Origin: Chaenocephalus aceratus
Taxonomy: Eukaryota > Chordata > Actinopteri > Perciformes > Channichthyidae
Assembly: GCA_023974075.1 (NCBI GenBank)
Contig: JAMFTG010000052.1
Span: 1 to 64,000, forward strand
Length of the DNA: 64,000 nt
Reading direction: 5' to 3'
Shown piece by piece: positions 1 to 12,135 of the stretch. The position numbers and the translations under genes were made by a program. Below the pieces are notes generated by a model. That model did not search any database, was not told the origin of the DNA, and worked only from the letters and a program-made list of their open reading frames with translations. The number at the start of each line of letters is the position of its first letter. Position 1 is the first letter of the stretch.

Positions 1-2060
1 TGTTAGACTGCCGCAGGAGCCAAGACCGGAAGCAGCAGCCTTAGCCTTTTTGGAATCGAACGCCCCCCCAGAACTACACATGCTGGCTATTGTGTTTCGC
101 AAAATGTTCTATGGGACGTCTCGGACTGAACGTTTTCGTATTTCCCACAATTAGAAGTTGCCAGTATTAAACACATTGGTGTTATCAAATGTAAAACATA
201 TAATTAATAAATGGGTGAAAATCGCTTGTGTCCATAATGTGCAGCATTAATATATACCCACATGACAGCTCATTGCTACTTTGTAATTCTACTCCACTAC
301 AATTCAGAGGTTAACCTGGTATTTTTACTCCACTGCATTTATTTGAGTTACTTTGCAGATTCTGATTAATGATGTGAAATATAAACAACCCTTAAATCAG
401 ACTTTAGTTACACCTGAGTCAAATTCAGGGAAGGGATTGTCAAGTGCCAACAATCAGGAGAGATATTTGATAGTTGGTGCTTGAGAAGACTAAACATGTA
501 TCTGCAATTGGACATGAATGGAAACGAGTAATAAAGTTATATTCATTACTCGTTATTCTCTACTAATAGTTAACTTAAAGACTGTATATTATGGCTATTT
601 TGCACATCCCTTTCAAGATTTCAAAGGTTTATTGACATATCATACACAACTACGGTGTAGTTATGAAAATGAATGAAAAACTTGGGTCACAGGTTCCTCA
701 ACAGTGCATTACAAGGACATCTATCAATATGTGTGTACCTCCACCATTAAACTGTCATATCTGCACATTTCTTATTCTATCTACATAAGGAGTATAATTA
801 ATGTGTATAATATCAGTTCAAATAAGTGCTTCAACATAGTTAACATTGCAGGAAAGCAATATATTAGACGTTAATTACTTTGTCAGGCTAATATTTAATG
901 TTAAATAAAGGTTCATCCGTTTTTCTGTTTTGCACCTCCTCCTATTAATATCTTTGTACATCCTGCACTAAAACTGTTTTATTGTAGAGATCACTTATAG
1001 TACCTTCTTGATTTTTATATTCTATATTTATACTTTCCCCCTATGAAAGTATGTACTCTTAATATTTTTTTAATCAAATATAACACATAAAAACAATAAT
1101 TCAATAACGTGCTTTAACCACTAGGAGGTGCACACAGCCATAATAACTTTGTATTATTAGTGTGTATGTACAACATCTGAAGATGTATAGTTTTATGCAT
1201 GTTTTCACATCATTTTACAGCATATTGCTATACTATTTCAGACTCAGTATTTACATTCTTACATTCAAGAAAATCAGTAATATCTTTAAAAACTACAGTC
1301 CTCTTCTATCAGCTGTGCACCGTTATGGTGTAAATAAACCTATCTATGAATTAGATCAAATGTAAAAGTCAGCCGAATTAGTGTTGATACTGCAAGGAGA
1401 CGTATTGTGTGAAGAGAAATTGAAGATGTTGTTTAATTGTTGATATATTTATGATCCACGTCAAGTATTCAGTTTCGGCGGCATTTCTTCCAGTTTTTCC
1501 AAAGGTCTTCTCATCAGGGCTCTCTAAATAAAGAACTACGGCAGATCTGTAATATGTAATGCAGCCGAACCGTGTATTACAATGCCGTTATGTGATGACT
1601 TTCAAAGAGAAAAGCAAGAGCACTCGGAATTAAGTATTATTTTATTCTTTTAAAATGTTTTCCGGATTTCATATAATATAAACACCAAATCCCAGCATGC
1701 ATTGCGGCTAACACATCCGATCAGCGAGCTTAAAACCATAGCTGAGGATCTTGGGTAATCGCTCGAAATGCCTACGTCTGTTTCCGGTTATTTTTATTTT
1801 GAAATTCAGTTCCTGACGGACGCCAAAAAAGCCCGTGATTATGGAATTAAACCGATAAATAAAAGCAAGGATAATTGTGTGTTATTGGTGAGTAAATAAC
1901 AGTGTGTTATTTTGAAAAGAATAACAAATTAGAAGGAAAAAAATATTTAAAAAATACAGATTTCAGTATCCTGAGGCTCTGAGCCCCATTTATTTTCCTC
2001 ACAGACGGCAACAAAAGACCGAAATTATACGATTTAAAATAAAAGCAATAACTGTGGCTT
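1..2060 (+). mobile_element. internal part of a THAP-type DNA element (second copy)
   Basis: This stretch aligns by eye, same orientation, with about 39780-41960, the interior of the complete THAP element at 38817-42618. Shared landmarks are the tract around 61-120, the run around 1090-1150 and the segment around 1380-1600. The homology stops near 2060, so the outer terminal repeat with the THAP exon is missing. The first ~50 bases instead resemble the core of the hAT element at about 13105-13150. I see no credible coding region. Confidence 0.7.
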
Positions 2061-2159
2061 GATATTGAGTAAGACATGTTTTTATGAATCACACAGCTTC
2101 CGGTCTTCCTCGACCCGACCGGAGAAAAAGACGTGCTGCAGCCTGCAGGCACGAAACAC

Positions 2160-2262
2160 GTTACCAGTAGAAATACATTGCTTTTAAAATCGTGATGTGC
2201 AACACAAAAAAAAGGGGCAAATCGTGTTGGTGAACACGAAATGCCGTGAGACTGGGTTGCTA
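2160..2262 (+). repeat. dispersed repeat shared with 16484-16587
   Basis: The block beginning CCAGTAGAAATACATTGC and ending near AACACGAAATGCCGTGAG occurs here and again around 16484-16587. The family is unidentified and non-coding. Confidence 0.6.
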
Positions 2263-5200
2263 AATCAGGGCTGCCAACATTTGAGTTCAGCTTGGAGTGA
2301 GATTTTTTTTTGGTGAACCGAAAAAAGAAACGTTCATGTGTACAGTGTTACAAATGTATTGAACATGTACAAATACGCACACACACAGTGTACCCGCGAC
2401 TCTTACAATGAAGGCTCGATAAGGTGTAAGCAGAGGTAAAGTGCTATTTTAGTGTGTGGGGGGGGGTCCTCACGTCCTCTAAGGGGGTCCGGGGGCATGC
2501 TAAATATTGAAGTTAAATGCATCTACCTGGTGCATTTTGAGAGCAAAATGAATTTATGAATACATCTCTCAACACCCATCAATTTGAGTAAATATTGTCC
2601 CCTTGAAAACCGTTACTGATTTTGGATATTTGTACTTTGATAACCATTAATCTGCCCTTCAATGCTGACCATTTTCTGGATCTTCTCGGGGATTCTTCAA
2701 GTCCCGCCAAATGATGTGTGACGTCACTGCGGGCACAGCGCTCCAGCTGCACCGTTCAGGATCCCAGCTTCTGCATGTAAACGCACGACGGCGCACACAG
2801 CAGCGAGCTCAGGCAGCGATGGCAGTTTAATTTTGAACGTGTCTGAGAGCTCATATGAGGCTGAAGGATCGGTTGATGTTGAATCTATTAGAAGTTTAGG
2901 AATTAGGTGCGTCAATATGGGCGATCATATGGTCATGTAGCCAGTGGTGGACTGGGACTAAAAATCATCCCGGGACTCTCGACCGGCCCACTTTGGTACC
3001 GCGAGTAAATTGTCAACGGGGGGAGTGGGGGATGTCAGGGGCGGCGGGTGCTGTAGGCTAGGGAAGGCTAAGCCTTCCCAAATATGTGTGTCACTGCATC
3101 CTGGTAAAATACAAATATAATGTATAATGTCTGTGTCTTTAACATTAGCGCTGCTAGCCACCTGTGCCATGTGTGCTACGAAGCCAGTTCAACAGACCCT
3201 GGATATGTTTGAGTAACAAACAAACTAACAACAACAAACGAGATCTCGCTAAGCGGTCCTACGACGCTGGTTATCAACTCGGTAAATCAAGCCAGGGTTT
3301 CTCTCTCCAGCTGAGAGCACGTTCACGTGAAAGGGGCGGGGTTAGCTACATTTGACCAATCACAAACAGGGACAAGTGTACTGACAGCGCAGCGTCATAC
3401 TTCATTAATGAAAAGTAAACTGATATTAGACAAATGAGCTTTAAACATCCATGACTTAAACATATGATCCAGGATACAAGCCACATAGCTGCTGCAAGGT
3501 GAATACAGAACAACTGGTTAAAAAATAACTAGGCCTACCGAGTGTTTGAAAGCGTATAGTTTTATGATATCACTATGATATCAAAAACCATACGTTTAAT
3601 CCATGTTGGTGTTCAACTACAAAAAGGATCGGTTTGTTTTCAGATCGGCTCAAACAAACGATTTTTAATCATCATCCTCACGATCATTTAATGTATCATA
3701 TGTTCGCCGAATTGACATGAAAGCACTAATAAATGTAGTTTCATCCACTTTCAGCAGCAGCTCTCACTACCGATTTTTAATCCTAATTTAATCATCATCT
3801 TCACCACGATCATTTATGTTTATGTCGCCGAATTTACATGAAAGCACTGACGAATATGAATATACTGTAGTCCACTTCATTAAAACGTTATTAACGAGCC
3901 TAAACTCAGTAATTCACCATTTCTACGCATGACAACACACTTGGTCCGTGTTTGGCTCTCTCGCCGCACAGTGAAGCGTTCCCGCATTGACGTCACTTCC
4001 GGCTTCCCCCAAAACTTCAAAATAAGTCGAAGGAATTTCCCCGCGATGTTCGAAATTATTGATATTTATCGGAACGGTATCGCACCTTCTTTTTAAACTG
4101 ACGGTTCGAGATGACTAGTAGCCCAATATTCCACTGCACAACAGTTGTTGGGATGCTGTCACAGGCTCTTTAAGATATTTATTGCTATCGGGATGTTAAG
4201 AGCATTCCATGGAATATAACAACAAATAGTGAGTTTGGTAGAAATATACTGTATAATAGTAAAGTTATTTAAGATGATGCCATAGTTATTGAAGATTTAT
4301 AAATATCCCCCAAATTATTCAAAAGCACATTCTTCCAAACTCCTCGCTGTAGTCTGACACGCAGGAGACGCTTGGTGTGTGCGGGGAGTTTGGTAAGCTG
4401 TGGAATAGGGATTGGATATTATTGTCTTCTCTTTTTCGGAGTTGCACTTTGCAGACGGTCCCTGAGCACTCGTTTCTTCTCCGGCTGCGGATAGAGACCA
4501 ATGTAACGTGTCCAGCTCGAAGGACGGCGCGTATTGGCTTTTTTTTTGATCGAAATGTGAATGTAGTTCGTTGCCAACCTCACCACGGCACTTAGGAGAC
4601 GTGCTTTGTGTCTGAATAACATTTTGTTCATCAGTTATTGATCCGTGAATTCAGAATCTCCCAATATCGTTCCAACTTTACTGAACTAAGCTGACCGTCT
4701 CATTTCGTACACCGCTCGGTTTGCTGTTCCTTCACTTTATTTTTATATTTATATACATTTATTTTGGATGAAAACTTGGCGTGAGTGCGTGAGTGTGGCA
4801 GCCCTGTCTAAATTACGCCATATAAACATTGATTTTAATTTCTTACCATGTTTACAGCAGCACAATGTAAGGAAGCAAACAGGTCAGTGTGTTGATGAGG
4901 TCAGCTGAGAGCAGCTCGTTAACAGCTCTCATTAAGGCCGGAGCTCGTTAGTCCACAGAGTCCACGCTGCAGCTCATTAACCACAAACATCATTTCATCA
5001 TCTGCAGGATGTTTTACCGCCCTGACCTCTGCCCTGCAGGCTTCTCACTTTATGTGAGTGACATCTCAGTACTTTTGTATGTACGTGTCCTGTCTGGGAG
5101 CATGAGGGCCAATATGTAGTATGTTAAAATGCACTCTCAGTACTGGATGGTGCATCATACCGGTCAAACAGTTGAGAGTAAACGGCAGACACATCTCACT

Positions 5201-5445
5201 ATCAACAGCATCTCGGCTACGACACTGAAGCTACGCAACAAAGTGCGATTGCGGATCCTCTCGTGAACCTAGCACCACACAAAGCTATACATGTGGGGTG
5301 GTTTCTATATTCAAATACTGTTAGAAATTCAAATCAATGTTTTATGGCATAATTTAGTTTAAACTAAAGAGTATTGCACACCAAAGCCGACTGACTTTAA
5401 CACTACATCTATAGACATCGAGATATTACTATTGCTGAATATTAA
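2263..5445. other. no gene seen; fragments of MITE-like DNA
   Basis: No credible coding region. A segment at about 2455-2500 has a G-run followed by GGGGTCCGGGGGCATG, and one at about 2943-3000 begins GGTGGACTGGGAC; both look like ends of non-autonomous hAT-type elements common in fish, though I could not confirm boundaries. Short open frames at 2958-3170 and 4319-4631 look accidental. A local duplication is listed separately. Confidence 0.4.
3655..3870 (+). repeat. imperfect tandem duplication (~110 bp unit, two copies)
   Basis: The segment starting CGATTTTTAATCATCATCCT at about 3659 recurs about 110 bases later with small indels. Both copies contain GCCGAATT followed by ACATGAAAGCACT. No function is apparent. 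Confidence 0.6.
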
Positions 5446-6065
5446 CCCTCCTGTTGTCTTCGGGTCAAAGCTGACCGATTTACTACTTCCATCAATCATA
5501 ATTATTTTGTTTTACATTCGAGTGCATTAAGGCTTTATGATATCCTTCACAGTAGACGTTTGAACATATACAATTGCTGATCACCACTTTTCATTGCATT
5601 TTGGATGATTTAGTCAACTTTGTAACACCCATGGTGTTACCGCTCAAAAATGCCGCCATAAAGAAAAGGAACTAGTAACCATCCGGATCAGATAAAACAC
5701 CCACACACACACCCATACTCTAGATGTGTTCCCCCCCTCCTTATGTGCCCATCCCCCCATGTGAATCACACCTGGCACTCACAAACACACAGAACAATTT
5801 GACACATTTCCCGCTCTTATGTGCCCATCCCCCCATGTGAATCACACATGGCACACGCAATACATGTTCAGTGTCTATTCTTTGTATATTTACTGCAGTT
5901 TTTCATGTATACATTTAGTCTGATACAATATGTACAGTTTGAAAGGGTGTTAAATGAAATGTGGTGATGTTTAATGGTTTTTGTGCTAATGTAATAGTTA
6001 AAACAGGACCGGTCACATTTTGACCGCGAACACCAAAGTAAGGGGAAACGAAGACAACAGGAGGG
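5446..6065. mobile_element. piggyBac-like MITE
   Basis: The ends are inverted: CCCTCCTGTTGTCTTCG at 5446 against CGAAGACAACAGGAGGG ending at 6065. TTAA lies just before the left end and TTAA again at 6069-6072, three T's beyond the right end. TTAA target duplication and CCCT-type ends point to a non-autonomous piggyBac-like element. It carries no transposase. A ~30 bp block beginning TTATGTGCCCATCCCCCCAT is duplicated at about 5742 and 5818. Confidence 0.7.
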
Positions 6066-6636
6066 TTTTTAAATGAAGGTACAGTTATTTTAATACGTTT
6101 TGTTTACAGACGTGAGTTGGTATGACAACATCCGGAACTACCGTAAATGATAACTGCCGTAAAGTATTTCCAGTATTATTAAAGTAATGAATTACAGCCG
6201 TTAAAATGAAATATATAAATCGGACATTGAAGACTAAGGCGGGGCCCCCCCTTCTTCAGCACGAGAGAGGATATAAGGCGGCGGGTGAGCACAACTCTGC
6301 CCTTGCTTCTTCGCAGCTGCCACCACCGAGACAACACCGGCATTTGTCTCTTCTTTACCTTCTGCTTGTCCTATGACCACGTTACTATTAAAGTACCCAT
6401 TTGAACCTTCTCAGAGACTCCACTTTATTTTAAGTTTCTCTCCTGGGAGCGAGAGGAGCGTCACAGTTTTCTTCAATACTCAGTGTTTCTGTTAGCCGGT
6501 ATTTGACTGTAAAAATGGTAGAATATAAATCTCTCCGGTCATGTTGTACAGTAAAAATAATTGGCTGTAAGCACAATTGAAAGTGTATCAAAAATACTTT
6601 TAATAGACAAGTCAGCACCTACGCACCAAGTTTATG
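6066..6636 (+). other. no gene; possible LTR or promoter fragment at 6230-6470
   Basis: A TATA-like ATATAAGG at 6271 is followed by CT-rich sequence and an ATTAAA near 6388, the order expected of a retroviral LTR. I could not find a matching TG start or a target duplication, so this is only a candidate fragment. Nothing else is seen here. Confidence 0.25.
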
Positions 6637-6640
6637 TTAA

Positions 6641-7048
6641 AGAGCAACTTGCAGGTTTTGAGCCACCACTGCTACATTTCTCTCCGATGGCCGTTATTTC
6701 TTCTAATCCTTGGCTGCTCCTGGTCTCTTAGACGCCTAGCAGTCTCAGAATTATATGGTTGTGGTCCGTCATATGCATTCAAATATACATTTTTCAACCT
6801 CTTCGTGTCAAAACTTCTATTGTGATCCATGTTTATTCATACGTTAGACCGTCCGCTCTCCCTGATGTGACGTCACACGCGGGAGGTCACGCGGGTGGTC
6901 TTTTTTTATGCGGAAGTAAAAATGTCTTGCTAAAACGAGGCCAGAAGTCACTGTAGAATATATTTCTGTATATTTTTTGGAAAATCTAGTGTATACATCA
7001 TTTTCCTACACATTTATTCACTGGGGTCTCTAACCTGCAAGTTGCTCT
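6641..7048. mobile_element. TTAA-flanked MITE
   Basis: Inverted ends AGAGCAACTTGCAGG (6641) and CCTGCAAGTTGCTCT (ending 7048) are perfect over 15 bases. Exact TTAA copies flank them at 6637-6640 and 7049-7052. Length is 408 bp. TTAA duplications occur in piggyBac and Kolobok superfamilies; the sequence does not decide between them. No coding capacity. Confidence 0.85.
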
Positions 7049-7052
7049 TTAA

Positions 7053-8189
7053 ACAAATGTTTATGATTCTTATACGTTTAGTTCAGCAGGATAATCTCCT
7101 CATATTAACACCTCTTAATGATTTCTAAAGTAAAAAGCTTAGTAAATGAGTGGAGTTGTCGTCTTTGTCCAGCACAGTGATTGAGAGAGGGCGTTGAGCT
7201 GCCAGTCAGATTACATTAGAGGCCGTAACGAGGACACAACGGGTATTTCCCCGCGGGACCCGAAGAGCTGTCTCCTGGTGTGTTTTATTCATAATGAGTA
7301 ATATTGCACAATGACCAAGAAAGACGGATGATTGAAATATAATTAAACGTCTCTGAGGATCATGTCCATCCCGAATAAGTGAAAGATTGGGTTTTTCTGG
7401 TTAATTAAATGTGTGCTCTGCCATGAATGTTAATTGGATGTCAGTCACACTGGATGTGCTCATGAAGGGAACAGATGCTAACCGGCGGCCCACAGCGCTG
7501 CACGTGTTCCTGCTTTAACACGTTTGGACTCAAAACCAAACCTCATCCAGCAAATAGATGATAATGAGACAATAGATGTTTTGCATCCATTCCCAGACAG
7601 GTTGAACCTTTCTGTGCGGTGCGTGGTCGAGGATCTCTTTATTCTGACCTGAAGGGCTACGAGGCCCGAAAGACACTGCTCCTGTATCAAATGCACACAT
7701 TGATGCCACCAAATAACACAATGAAAATAGAAAGAATTACAAACAGAACCGTCTTCCTAATAGTTACATTTAACTGGAATTAATTTACATTAATCATTAA
7801 TATATACACAAATACTCAACCTTCAAATCACCATTTTAAATCACCATTGCTCTGCACACTTACCAAAGAACAGTTCAAAGCAACTACATGATTAGTGACT
7901 TCATCCTTTCCTTCAAAGCCGTGCTTTGTATCGGTCGGGCGTATCAGAACATCTTAAAGTGTGTGTGGGAATCTCAGTTCAACCCATATCGACCCTGAAT
8001 ATAGTCTGTGTTAAGAACGAGAAAGGTTTTAGCATATAAGTAGTTTTTACTATTTGAAGATGTTTATGTCTGTTTTACATTAACTTGACATTGCCTTCTC
8101 AGAACCTGCCATTCCAAACAACAAGATATTTGTGATTGGCAGATGGCCTTTAATGAATATACAATGATCTCCACGGAGGAAGAAGGATG
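7053..8189. other. no feature recognised
   Basis: AT-rich non-coding sequence. I see no long open frame, terminal repeat or tandem repeat here. Confidence 0.5.
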
Positions 8190-9990
8190 GTGATAAAAGC
8201 AGCTTCACAGCTTCTTGTTCACTGAGATGCTGCCTCTGTCTGTACGTGCTTCATCATATCTCTATTAATGTTTCACCAGCTGGACTCAGGTCAGTTTCTC
8301 CTCTTGTTCACTGAGATGCTGTCTGTACGTGCTTCATCATATCTACATTAATGTTATATTAATGTTTCACCAGCTGGACTCAGGTCAGTTTCTCCTCTTG
8401 TTCACTGAGATGCTGTCTCTGTCTGTACGTGCTTCATCATATCTACATTAATGTTTCACCAGCTGGACTCAGCTCTGCTTCTCCTCATGTTCACTGAGAT
8501 GCTGTCTCTGTCTGTACGTGCTTCATCATATCTACATTAATGTTATATTAATGTTTCACCAGCTGGATTCAGGTCTGCTTCTCCTCTTGTTCACTGAGAT
8601 TATGTTTCTCTGTTTTCATGATTAATCATAATTAACATTCTTTAAATGAATGTTATAACTATTAATGTTGTGTGTATGTATTAACATAAATGTTTAAACA
8701 GGTGGATTCAGGTTAGTTTCTCCTCATGTTTCGTGTTCACGGTAATAATCTTTCTGCCTTTTCCTGATTCATTATGAAACTAAATATGTACTTTATATTA
8801 ATGCTGTATATATTAATGTTATATAAATTGAAGTTAATGTTTAAACAGGTGGATTCAGGTCCGTTTCTCCTCATGTTCACTGAGATTATGTTTCTCTGTT
8901 TTCATGATTAATCATAATTAACATTCTTTAAATGAATGTTATAACTATTAATGTTGTGTGTATGTATTAACATAAATGTTTAAACAGGTGGATTCAGGTT
9001 AGTTTCTCCTCGTGTTCAAGGTAATAATCTTTCTGCCTTTTCCTGATTCATTATGAAACTAAATATGTACTTTATATTAATGCTGTATATATTAATGTTA
9101 TATAAATTGAAGTTAATGTTTAAACAGGTGGATTCAGGTCCGTTTCTCCTCACGTTTCGTGTTCCTTGTGCTAATGTTAGTTTAATATCTCACTTATAAA
9201 TGTTATTTTGAAGTCCTATGTATAAATGTTTCTTACATTATTGTTATATATTCACATTAATGTTTTAACAGGTGGATTCAGATCAGTTTCTCCTCATGTT
9301 TACTGAGATTATGTTTCTCTGTTTTCATGATTAATCATATTAACATTCTTTAAATGAATGTTATAACTATTAATGTTGTGTGTATGTATTAACATAAATG
9401 TTTAAACAGGTGGATTCAGGTCCGTTTCTCCTCATGTTTCGTGTTCACGGTAATAATCTTTCTGCCTTTTCCTGATTCATTATGAAACTAAATATGTACT
9501 TTATATTAATGCTGTATATATTAATGTTATATATATTCACGTTAATGTTTTAACAGGTGGACTCAGGTCAGTTTCTCCTCATGTTCACTGAGATTATGTT
9601 TCTCTGTTTTCATGATTAATCATATATTAACATTCTTTAAATGAATCTTATAACTATTAATGTTCTGTGTATGTATTAACACAATTGTTGAAACAGGTGG
9701 AGTCAGGTCTCTTTCTCATGTTTTCTCACGTTTCGTGTTCATGTACATTCAATGGTTCACTGTGGTGATGCATAATGTTATGTATTAATATTTTAACAGG
9801 TGGATTCAGGTCAGTTTCTCCTCATGTTTCGTGTTCCTTGTGATGATTGTTCTGCTGGTTTATGACTAATTTCACATATAGTTAATATCATGTTTCTCAT
9901 TTTTCGTGTTTATTGCGATGATGCTTTTGCCTGTTTCTGATTCGTGATAGATATTTATCATTGACCTATACATTAATGTTAAAGCAGATA
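8190..9990 (+). repeat. complex tandem array (units ~95-120 bp, then ~280 bp composite)
   Basis: The first part (about 8200-8640) repeats a unit containing TTCACTGAGATGCTGTCT and CATCATATCTACATTAATG. The second part repeats a composite unit of about 280 bp. Nearly every unit contains CAGGTGGATTCAGGT or CAGCTGGACTCAGGT followed by TTTCTCCTC. The array lies directly upstream of the olfactory-receptor relic at 10208. No open frame runs through it. Confidence 0.85.
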
Positions 9991-10207
9991 TTTTAGTATC
10001 TGATTAATTAACTGTGAATTCATATTCTATGAATACACGTGTTATTAAATGTGTGTTCTAAATATTCCAGTTTCCTTATTACTACTGTATATGTCAATGT
10101 GATATAAACTAATGTTATATCCTTTATTTAGATGTTAACAGGTTGGTTAGCTCTGTTGTTGTTGTGTTGACCTGAGGTCACAGCGTGTTGTTTGGTGGGG
10201 TCTCCTC

Positions 10208-11162
10208 ATGACGTCAGCAGGGTTTAACGTGACCTCGTCCCTGACGCTGGTCGGTTTCTCCTCGCTGTCTGGCCACAGCTCGCTCTTATTCTTCATGTTT
10301 TTGTTGCTGTACCTCTTCGTGTTGTTCAGTGACTCTCTGGTGATTTATATCATCTGTTCGCAGCGAGCTCTTCACCGGCCCATGTTTGCCTTCGTGGCAT
10401 CATTTCTGCTGAACTCTCTCACAATCAGCACACGTGTTTTATCCCAAACTTCTGTCTGATCTGTTGCTGTCCGGCGCCGGCTTGGTGCAGGTGTCCCGGA
10501 CTTTGTGTCATGTGCCAGGGTTTCTTATTTTCCTCTCTTGGTGGAGCTAGCTTCATGCCTGTTGTCGGCCATGGCCTTTGACCGCTACCTGTCCATCTGC
10601 CACCCGATGCACTACGCTGTGCTGGTAACTCCTGCCAAGGTGGTGCTGATGCTGCTTTCTCTGCTGGATGCTGCCTGTTATTCAAGTGGGTAGTCTCAAG
10701 CGCTGCTGGTTAGCCGCTTACCGATCTGCAGGGCGCAGCTCGACAGGGCCTACTGCAACATCAACAGCTATTGTGAGCCCTGAGCTGCGTTGGTGCTGAA
10801 GCACAGCTGAGTGAATATACATTCTGCTGATCGTCACAAGCCACATCTTCCTGCCTGCCGCCTTCATTTTCTTCTCCTACGCTAGGATCCTCTTCATCTG
10901 CCTGCGGCGCTCACGTAGCTTCAGCAACAAAGCTCTACAACCTGTCTTCCTCACTCTGCTCGTCTTCTTTAACTATTCCATCAGCGTCTGCTTAGATGTG
11001 ATGCTTCGCCGCCTGCAGAGCAACAGAGAATCTGACACCACTCTCATCACCTCCATGCTGATTCTATACCTACTGTACTGAACCCCGTGGTTGTACGGAC
11101 TGAAGTTAAAGGAGGTGTTCACGCATGTGAAGAGGCTGCTGAGCTGCCGCAGAGACAGCTGA
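10208..11162 (+). pseudogene. olfactory receptor (class A GPCR) pseudogene
   Basis: The conceptual translation follows an olfactory receptor through its length. TM1 (LLFFMFLLLYLFVLF) is followed by an HRPMFAF motif. After a frameshift near 10440-10500 comes MAFDRYLSICHPMHY, the variant of the MAYDRYVAIC motif at the end of TM3. Later come a TM5/TM6 region with SFSNKALQPVFLTLL and a TM7 region that would carry the PxxY motif. At least three disablements are visible: an early stop after about 83 codons, a frame change near 10690, and stops near 10785 and 11080. No intron is apparent, as expected for the family. Intact receptors bind odorants in olfactory neuron cilia; this copy cannot make one. 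Confidence 0.85.
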
Positions 11163-11687
11163 TCCCAACACTGTTTGATTGCCCCACACAAACATCCATG
11201 TAGACAGATAGCCATTTGCTGCACATCAGGAGAAACAGTGCGGCCCATATTCAGTTGATCACCACAATCATACCTGAGAGCGGGAAACATTTTCTAGGCC
11301 TCCTTCTCGGCTCCCCGTCACCATGGGCCATCCCCAAGAGGGTCCCGTCTCCGTCCTCCCTAGAGGGTCCCGTCAACTTCTATATCTGATAAAATATATG
11401 AATAGGTGACTAAAAGAAACGAACCAAAATGTATGAACAAAACAAAACTAGAAAATAGAGAATAACAAACAAAATATTAAGAATACCGTCAATACCGTTC
11501 CGGTGCATAATATGTTTAAGGTACTAGAAGATTGTTTACTTATGTTAAACGTATATTTGAGGTGTGCATTTCTAAGGAAAAGGTTCCCAGAATTCTTCAA
11601 ACATATTTAGTATTCCAGCGTGTGAGGTGGTCTACTAGGGGCCGTGGTGGTTGTTCAGCCTGACCGCTGCAGGAAGGAAGGAGAAGC
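11163..11687. other. no feature recognised
   Basis: Non-coding. The minus-strand open frame over 10973-11290 is antisense to the receptor relic. The short phrase GAGGGTCCCGTC appears twice near 11340-11370. Confidence 0.4.
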
Positions 11688-12035
11688 TGTGGTATCTCTC
11701 TGAAACACCGTGGAGCAGCAGCCTCACTGAAGGAGCTGTGGTATCTCTCTCTGAAACACACGGGTGCAGCAGCCTCACTGAAGGAGCTGTTGGTATCTCT
11801 CTCTGAAACACCGTGGAGCAGCAGCTCACTGAAGGAGCTGTGGTATCTCTCTCTGAAACACCGTGGAGCAGCAGCCTCACTGAAGGAGCTGTGGTATCTT
11901 CGTCTGAAACAACCCGTGGAGCAGCAGCCTCACTAAGGAGCTGTGGGTATCTCTCTGAAACACCGTGGAGCAGCAGCCTCACTGAAGGAGCTGTGGTATC
12001 TCTGAAACACCGTGGAGCAGCAGCCTGGTTTATTT
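11688..12035 (+). repeat. ~58-bp minisatellite, about six copies
   Basis: Units carry TCTCTCTGAAACACCGTGGA and GCAGCAGCCTCACTGAAGGA, with small indels between units. Open frames appear on both strands only because the unit lacks stops in some phases; I do not regard them as genes. Confidence 0.9.
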
Positions 12036-12135
12036 ATTTATAGTGTCGTGGACAGTCCCCATCGATGAACAAAAACTGTCACAAAAACAGTAAATGGTGC
12101 GGCTTTAGCCGACACGGCCAGATGGTAATAGACAC

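Noticed and set aside
6430..6956. Short frames of 62-65 codons around the TTAA MITE
   Set aside because: They cross the MITE boundary and show no domain or conserved start.
11635..12043. Open frames of 115 and 76 codons on both strands
   Set aside because: They are by-products of the ~58-bp minisatellite.
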